Shown piece after piece: positions 7,791 to 10,947 of a DNA stretch of 10,947 nt. The stretch is from Candidatus Auribacterota bacterium (GTDB lineage Bacteria > Auribacterota > JAFGBW01 > JAFGJP01), in NCBI GenBank assembly GCA_016929035.1, contig JAFGJP010000085.1:1-10947 (forward strand), written 5' to 3'. How positions within the stretch are numbered: position 1 is the first letter of the stretch; each line of letters begins with the position of its first letter. The notes beneath the pieces are model-generated. The model was given only the letters and a program-made list of their open reading frames with translations. It searched no databases and was not told the origin of the DNA. The position numbers were made by a program, and so were the translations under genes.

Positions 7791-7853
7791 GATTCACGCA
7801 TCCTGCTTCCTGCATCGCGCAACACTCAAAACTTAACACTTTTCACTTTCCTC
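7791..7853. repeat. Degenerate 7-nt tandem repeat, part B
   Basis: Nine further heptads follow after a 5-nt break that shifts the phase. Examples are GATTCAC (7791), GCTTCCT (7805), GCAACAC (7819) and TTAACAC (7833). Read in this register, C occupies unit position 5 in eight of nine units and position 7 in seven of nine. That is hard to explain by chance, although the individual units differ. Confidence 0.65.
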
Positions 7854-7901
7854 ATCCAAACGAAGCGGACGTCCTTTGTAGAACGTGCTTATAGCTTTTT
7901 C

Positions 7902-7933
7902 CTGATATTCTGGTCCCCTGATATCCTGATGTC
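7902..7933. repeat. Degenerate 8-nt tandem repeat (CTGATATY-like)
   Basis: Four adjacent octamers all begin with CTG: CTGATATT at 7902, a divergent unit at 7910, CTGATATC at 7918 and CTGATGTC at 7926. The first unit is the exact reverse complement of AATATCAG at 7751-7758 in the 7-nt tract. The two tracts therefore face each other as inverted arms about 145 nt apart. Confidence 0.55.
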
Positions 7934-8025
7934 CTTTCTTTTGCATCCTGTATCTGTTACGTGCAAAGCACACCATTGTTTTTGTTTTTTGATATTTTAT
8001 TTAAGTTTCCATCTTTAGTGTTATC

Positions 8026-9294
8026 TCAACTTCCCTCCCCAGGCTTTCTCGATAAACTCCTAATACTTTCTATTCTTTTTAGCACCGGCGGATGCGTGTA
8101 TTCAATAAAAACCTTGAGCCTGTGAGGCGTAAGGTTTGAAAGATTGTCAACGCTGAGTTTTTTCAGGGCTTCGATAAAAGCATCTTTCCTGCCATATGTC
8201 TCAACAGCAAAAGCATCTGCTTCATATTCATACTTTCTGGATAGAACGTGTGAAAAAATCGAAAAAATGAAGTTGATGGGCGTAAAAAGAAAACCGAAAA
8301 AGACAAGGCTGGCGTAAACAGACGTCTCTTTCATCCGAAAGGCATCGAAAAGCCCTCTGTTTCCGATAAAAAAGGAAAGGATAAAAAACATGAATCCTGT
8401 TGTCAGTATGGATAGAATGATGCCCTTGAGAACATGTTTCTTTTTGTAGTGCCCGATCTCATGGGCCAGGACAGACACAAGCTCGTCAACGCTGTGCTTT
8501 TCTATGAGAGTATCAAAAAGGGCTATTCTCCGGAACCTTCCAAAGCCGGCAAAAAAAGCGTTCGACTTGGACGAGCGACGTGAGGCATCCATTTTGAAAA
8601 CGCCCTTCATCTTGAACTTCTGGGAACGGGCGTATTCTTCTATTGATGTTTTGAGTTCCCCGTCTTCAAGAGGAATGAATCTGTTAAAAAGAGGCATGAT
8701 GGTCACGGGTGCAATAAAAACAATGAAAAGCTGAAAAAGCGTTGTTCCTATCCAGCAGTAGAGCCAGGCGAAAAAACCAAAAGATTCAAAAAACCATATA
8801 ACACAGGCAAAGACAAATCCCCCGAGAACAACGATAAGCACCCAGCTTTTGAGAATATCTGTAAAAAAGGTTTTCAGGGTCGTCCTGTTGAAGCCGTATT
8901 TCTCCTCAATGACAAACGTGCGGTAAGCGGAAAAAGGTAGAGAAAGGACCTGAGAAAAAAGAACAAGCAGCCCGGCAAAAACAAGCCCTGCTTCTATGCT
9001 TCCCTGCGTCCACCTTCTCGCAAGATTATCGACATACTGAAAGCCGCCGGCGAGCATGAAAACGACAACGGCCGTCGTGATGAGCCCTTCTTTTGCAAGG
9101 CCGAAAAAAGTATTGTCTCTGAGGTACGCTTGAGATTTTCGGTATTTTTCCGCATCGTAATACCCTTCGAATTCAGAAGGAAGAAAAGGAGACGCTGCAT
9201 GGACGTTGAGGATGTTTACGACAACGTCAAGGATATACTCTCCGATAAGAACAAAAAGAATGATGAAAAGATAAAGATTCACAAAAAACTCCAT
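8026..9294 (-). CDS. M48 family integral-membrane metalloprotease (Ste24/CAAX prenyl protease 1-like)
   Basis: 422 aa from the ATG at 9294, typical of Ste24-type M48 proteases. It is a polytopic inner-membrane zinc protease. Hydrophobic segments lie at about 4-30, 71-84, 102-120, 150-168, 180-200, 291-310 and 328-348. The N-terminal family region includes RTFVIEEKYGFNRTT (125-139). The catalytic motif is H278-E-x-x-H282, and the third zinc ligand is probably E356 in SRKYEYEADAFA, with conserved D360. The GFGRFRRIALFDTL segment (250-263) before the motif is also family-typical. In eukaryotes Ste24 cleaves prenylated CAAX proteins. Bacterial members are thought to act in membrane-protein quality control, and the substrate here is unknown. 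A TTG at 9306 would add four residues but has no SD. The ATG also lacks an SD, and a weak -10 (TTTAAT, 9314-9309) would again give a very short leader. Confidence 0.93.
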   Translation of the reverse strand: MEFFVNLYLFIILFVLIGEYILDVVVNILNVHAASPFLPSEFEGYYDAEKYRKSQAYLRDNTFFGLAKEGLITTAVVVFMLAGGFQYVDNLARRWTQGSIEAGLVFAGLLVLFSQVLSLPFSAYRTFVIEEKYGFNRTTLKTFFTDILKSWVLIVVLGGFVFACVIWFFESFGFFAWLYCWIGTTLFQLFIVFIAPVTIMPLFNRFIPLEDGELKTSIEEYARSQKFKMKGVFKMDASRRSSKSNAFFAGFGRFRRIALFDTLIEKHSVDELVSVLAHEIGHYKKKHVLKGIILSILTTGFMFFILSFFIGNRGLFDAFRMKETSVYASLVFFGFLFTPINFIFSIFSHVLSRKYEYEADAFAVETYGRKDAFIEALKKLSVDNLSNLTPHRLKVFIEYTHPPVLKRIESIRSLSRKPGEGS

Positions 9295-9413
9295 AATCAA
9301 TATCAAACATTAAAAATAAGGAGCACCAAAGCGCAAATGACTGTAAATTCCGGGACGCAAATTGGCAGGATGTTTCAGAACGCAGTTCCGAAAAAATCAG
9401 CGGCTATCTGCGA

Positions 9414-9437
9414 ATGAACCATGTTCACATGGTTCAT
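9414..9437. promoter_or_regulatory. Perfect 10-bp inverted repeat between the PilZ-REC and M48 genes
   Basis: The arms ATGAACCATG (9414-9423) and CATGGTTCAT (9428-9437) are exact complements around a 4-nt centre. The repeat starts 39 nt after the PilZ-REC stop codon and ends 119 nt before the M48 start. Neither side has a T-run, so it is not a standard intrinsic terminator. It could be an RNA 3'-end stem or a dimeric-repressor operator. Confidence 0.5.
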
Positions 9438-9475
9438 CAGCGTCCTCATCTTTAAATCATTATGCGCACCTGCAA

Positions 9476-10339
9476 TTACTCGGCAATGATTCGCTTGACG
9501 GATTTCGTGGAGTCCAGGACCTTGATCATCTGGTAAAAAAGCTCGTCAAACTCATAGGGCTTGGTGATGTAATCATCCACTCCTGCGCGTATTCCCCGGA
9601 TGACGTCCTTGACCTGGTTTTTGGCTGTGAGAAAGATGACGGGAATGTCCTTTGTTTCAGGAGTCTCCTTGAGCCGGCGGCATATCTGGAACCCGTCGAT
9701 TCCCGGCAGCATGATATCAAGAAGAATAATATCCGGCCTGTTTTCCTGTATTCTTTCAAAGGCCTGCTCGCTGTCTTCCGCCTGTTCAACAGCGAACATC
9801 TTTTTCATGGTCAGCTTCAGATTCAGAATGTACCGGACATTTTTCTCATCATCAACGACAAGCACTTTGATGGGGCGGTTGAAATGCCTGACGATTCTCT
9901 CAGGAGATAGATAATCGATTTTTTTCTCCTCGCTTAGAGGCTGGAGCATTTCCTCTTTTCTGGAAATCTTGATAAATTCCTCCAGCTTTGACCTGTCATC
10001 GTCATCCATCTTGATAAACTTCACGCCGACAACAAAGACTTTGTCTTCTTCGCTGTACTGGCTCCACATGACTTCGCCTGATGTATGGATAACGATGCAG
10101 CTGTTCTCGACAGGAAGGGTCAACTTGAGCTTGAGGTATTTCCCGATGCCCACGCTTTCCAGAAACTTCAGCTTAATCCCTTCCAGGCTGATATCATTGC
10201 TGTAGGCATACTGCGTAACGCCTTCTTTTTCCATGCCTCTTTCGTCAAATTTGTATTCTTTGAACCTTACGGGAAAAGAAAATGAGATGCGCGTGTACTT
10301 TCGTCTTTCAGGCCCTGAATAATCCTTCTGGTCAGTCAT
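9476..10339 (-). CDS. PilZ domain-response regulator receiver (REC) protein
   Basis: 287 aa, two domains. Residues 10-127 are PilZ, the c-di-GMP receptor fold. They show the binding motifs R13-x3-R17 and D49-x-S51-x2-G54, and the ligand residues are present. Residues 157-280 are a CheY-like receiver: acidic pair D163-D164, phosphoacceptor D208 in LLDIMLPG, T238, and K260 in ITKPYE. All are intact, so phosphorylation by a histidine kinase is expected. There is no DNA-binding or enzymatic output domain, so PilZ is probably the effector or a second input. The protein would work by protein-protein contact, for example on motility, exopolysaccharide or secretion machinery, but no partner gene lies in the window. 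The start is supported by an SD, AAGGA, with 7-nt spacing. Confidence 0.93.
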   Translation of the reverse strand: MTDQKDYSGPERRKYTRISFSFPVRFKEYKFDERGMEKEGVTQYAYSNDISLEGIKLKFLESVGIGKYLKLKLTLPVENSCIVIHTSGEVMWSQYSEEDKVFVVGVKFIKMDDDDRSKLEEFIKISRKEEMLQPLSEEKKIDYLSPERIVRHFNRPIKVLVVDDEKNVRYILNLKLTMKKMFAVEQAEDSEQAFERIQENRPDIILLDIMLPGIDGFQICRRLKETPETKDIPVIFLTAKNQVKDVIRGIRAGVDDYITKPYEFDELFYQMIKVLDSTKSVKRIIAE

Positions 10340-10346
10340 ATAAATA

Positions 10347-10351
10347 TCCTT
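10347..10351 (-). promoter_or_regulatory. Ribosome binding site of the PilZ-REC gene
   Basis: AAGGA on the minus strand, 7 nt before the ATG at 10339. It fixes that start and shows that this genome does use SD-led initiation. Confidence 0.7.
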
Positions 10352-10367
10352 ACCTTCTTCTGCTTGT

Positions 10368-10396
10368 ATTATGGACTACCGATAAAAAAAAGTCAA
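10368..10396 (-). promoter_or_regulatory. Sigma70-like promoter of the PilZ-REC gene
   Basis: On the minus strand, the -35 TTGACT (10396-10391, 5 of 6) and the -10 CATAAT (10373-10368, 5 of 6) are separated by an optimal 17 bp. The spacer is T-rich. The predicted start near 10361 gives a leader of about 22 nt that includes the AAGGA site. The -35 is embedded in a run of nine T on its upstream side, which may also serve the end of the bcp transcript. Confidence 0.7.
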
Positions 10397-10454
10397 AAAA
10401 AAATTGCTTCCGATTCCCCTTGATCGACTCAATCTTAAAAAGTTCAGTCAAGCA

Positions 10455-10925
10455 TCATTTCATGAGAACCTTCAGGTCCTCAAGCACTTCTTCTGCATGG
10501 ACAGGCGGCTTCACGCTTTCATAAACCCTGACAACCAGACCCTTCGGGTCCACAAGAAAAGACGTTCTCTTTGTCCCCATGAACTCCCGCCCCATGAACT
10601 TTTTCTTTCCCCATACACCGTACAGCTTCACCGCTTCCTTCTTGTCATCAGAAAGAAGGGTAAAAGGAAGGCTGTGCTTATCAGCGAACTTTTTATGGCT
10701 CTTTATCGAATCAACGCTTATGCCCAGGACTTTTGCCTTGAGCTTTTCAAAAAAAGGAAAATTATCCCTGATGGCGCAGGCCTCCTGCGTGCACCCGGGA
10801 GTATTATCTTTCGGGTAAAAATAAATCAGGACCCACTCTCCCCTGTAGTCAGAAAGTTTGCGCTGCGTCCCGTCCTGGTCCGGAAGCGTGAAATCCGGGG
10901 CCTTTTCTCCTGCCTTGATCTTCAT
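10455..10925 (-). CDS. bcp: Thioredoxin-dependent peroxiredoxin, Bcp/PrxQ type
   Basis: 156 aa, the usual size for Bcp (bacterioferritin comigratory protein). The enzyme reduces hydrogen peroxide and organic hydroperoxides using thioredoxin and protects the cytoplasm from oxidative damage. The thioredoxin-like fold opens with GEKAPDFTLPDQDG (6-19). The peroxidatic motif is P38-KDNTPGC45, and C50 five residues later is the likely resolving cysteine (atypical 2-Cys, as in E. coli Bcp). The GISVDS block (68-73), the GVWG segment near 103 and RTSFLVDPKG (120-129) are family-typical. There is no signal peptide. The start is set by a strong SD, and the stop lies 115 nt before the PilZ-REC start. 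The two genes are co-oriented, but the latter has its own promoter. Confidence 0.96.
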   Translation of the reverse strand: MKIKAGEKAPDFTLPDQDGTQRKLSDYRGEWVLIYFYPKDNTPGCTQEACAIRDNFPFFEKLKAKVLGISVDSIKSHKKFADKHSLPFTLLSDDKKEAVKLYGVWGKKKFMGREFMGTKRTSFLVDPKGLVVRVYESVKPPVHAEEVLEDLKVLMK

Positions 10926-10931
10926 TGGGAA

Positions 10932-10938
10932 CCTCCTT
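10932..10938 (-). promoter_or_regulatory. Ribosome binding site of bcp
   Basis: AAGGAGG on the minus strand, 6 nt before the ATG at 10925. This is a near-perfect SD. The promoter lies outside the window. Confidence 0.85.
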
Positions 10939-10947
10939 TATGAAAAA

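Larger units (their letters stand above)
7729..8025. other. Intergenic region between the M48 protease and sir2 genes
   Basis: No gene is supported here. The region is mainly degenerate short tandem repeats, listed separately: a 7-nt tract from 7730 to 7853 and an 8-nt tract from 7902 to 7933. The remaining AT-rich part (7950-8025) shows no clear hairpin plus T-run that would end the M48 transcript. No good promoter for sir2 stands out from the repeats. Confidence 0.6.

Noticed and set aside
10395..10440. An intrinsic terminator after bcp ending in nine T on the minus strand
   Set aside because: The only stem before the T-run is about 4 bp with a long unpaired part. The T-run may simply be the AT-rich flank of the next promoter.
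10404..10943. A 179-codon frame antisense to bcp
   Set aside because: It overlaps the full-length, SD-led peroxiredoxin gene. No domain is seen in the frame.

Overview
The window is an ordinary bacterial chromosomal segment. Its coding density is high and its base composition is moderate to AT-leaning. Promoters look sigma70-like, and at least two genes carry a canonical Shine-Dalgarno (SD) site. It holds eight complete protein genes and no rRNA, tRNA, CRISPR array or insertion sequence that I can recognise. No phylogenetic marker is present. The mix of a PPK1-type polyphosphate system, PilZ signalling and a Ste24-type M48 protease would fit a deep-branching or uncultured Gram-negative-type lineage (Omnitrophota, Elusimicrobiota or Desulfobacterota-like), but that placement is a guess.

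Left part, + strand (433-5491): a compact three-gene polyphosphate (polyP) operon. It encodes a divergent Ppx/GppA-type protein with a C-terminal HD domain, polyphosphate kinase PPK1, and a CHAD-HD protein. The first two genes are 5 nt apart, and the last two share an ATGA overlap. The first and third proteins carry visibly related Ppx-type HD domains. CHAD is an established polyP-binding fold, so the operon reads as a unit for making, binding and sensing or turning over polyP. The Ppx-like protein has substitutions at several active-site motifs. Upstream is a 432-nt leader region with a strong promoter whose predicted transcription start sits almost on the ATG, so the transcript looks leaderless.

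Middle, - strand (5507-9294): a ROK-family sugar kinase fused to an Mth938-like (DUF498) domain converges on the polyP operon with only 15 nt between stop codons. Upstream of it lie a Sir2-family NAD-dependent deacylase and then a Ste24-like membrane metalloprotease (M48). The roughly 300-nt gap between the last two contains two degenerate short tandem arrays, one of 7-nt units and one of 8-nt units. They appear to be a distinctive intergenic repeat type, and the 7-nt array runs right up to the sir2 start codon.

Right part, - strand (9476-10925): a PilZ-receiver (REC) protein, likely c-di-GMP-responsive and phosphorylatable, with a well-formed promoter and SD. Before it comes a Bcp-type peroxiredoxin with a strong SD. 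A perfect 10-bp-stem hairpin without a U-tract lies between the PilZ-REC gene and the M48 gene.

The most notable points are the ROK-Mth938 fusion, the degenerate Ppx active site together with the duplicated HD module around ppk, the heptad repeat tract, and the contrast between (near-)leaderless genes and SD-led genes in the same window.
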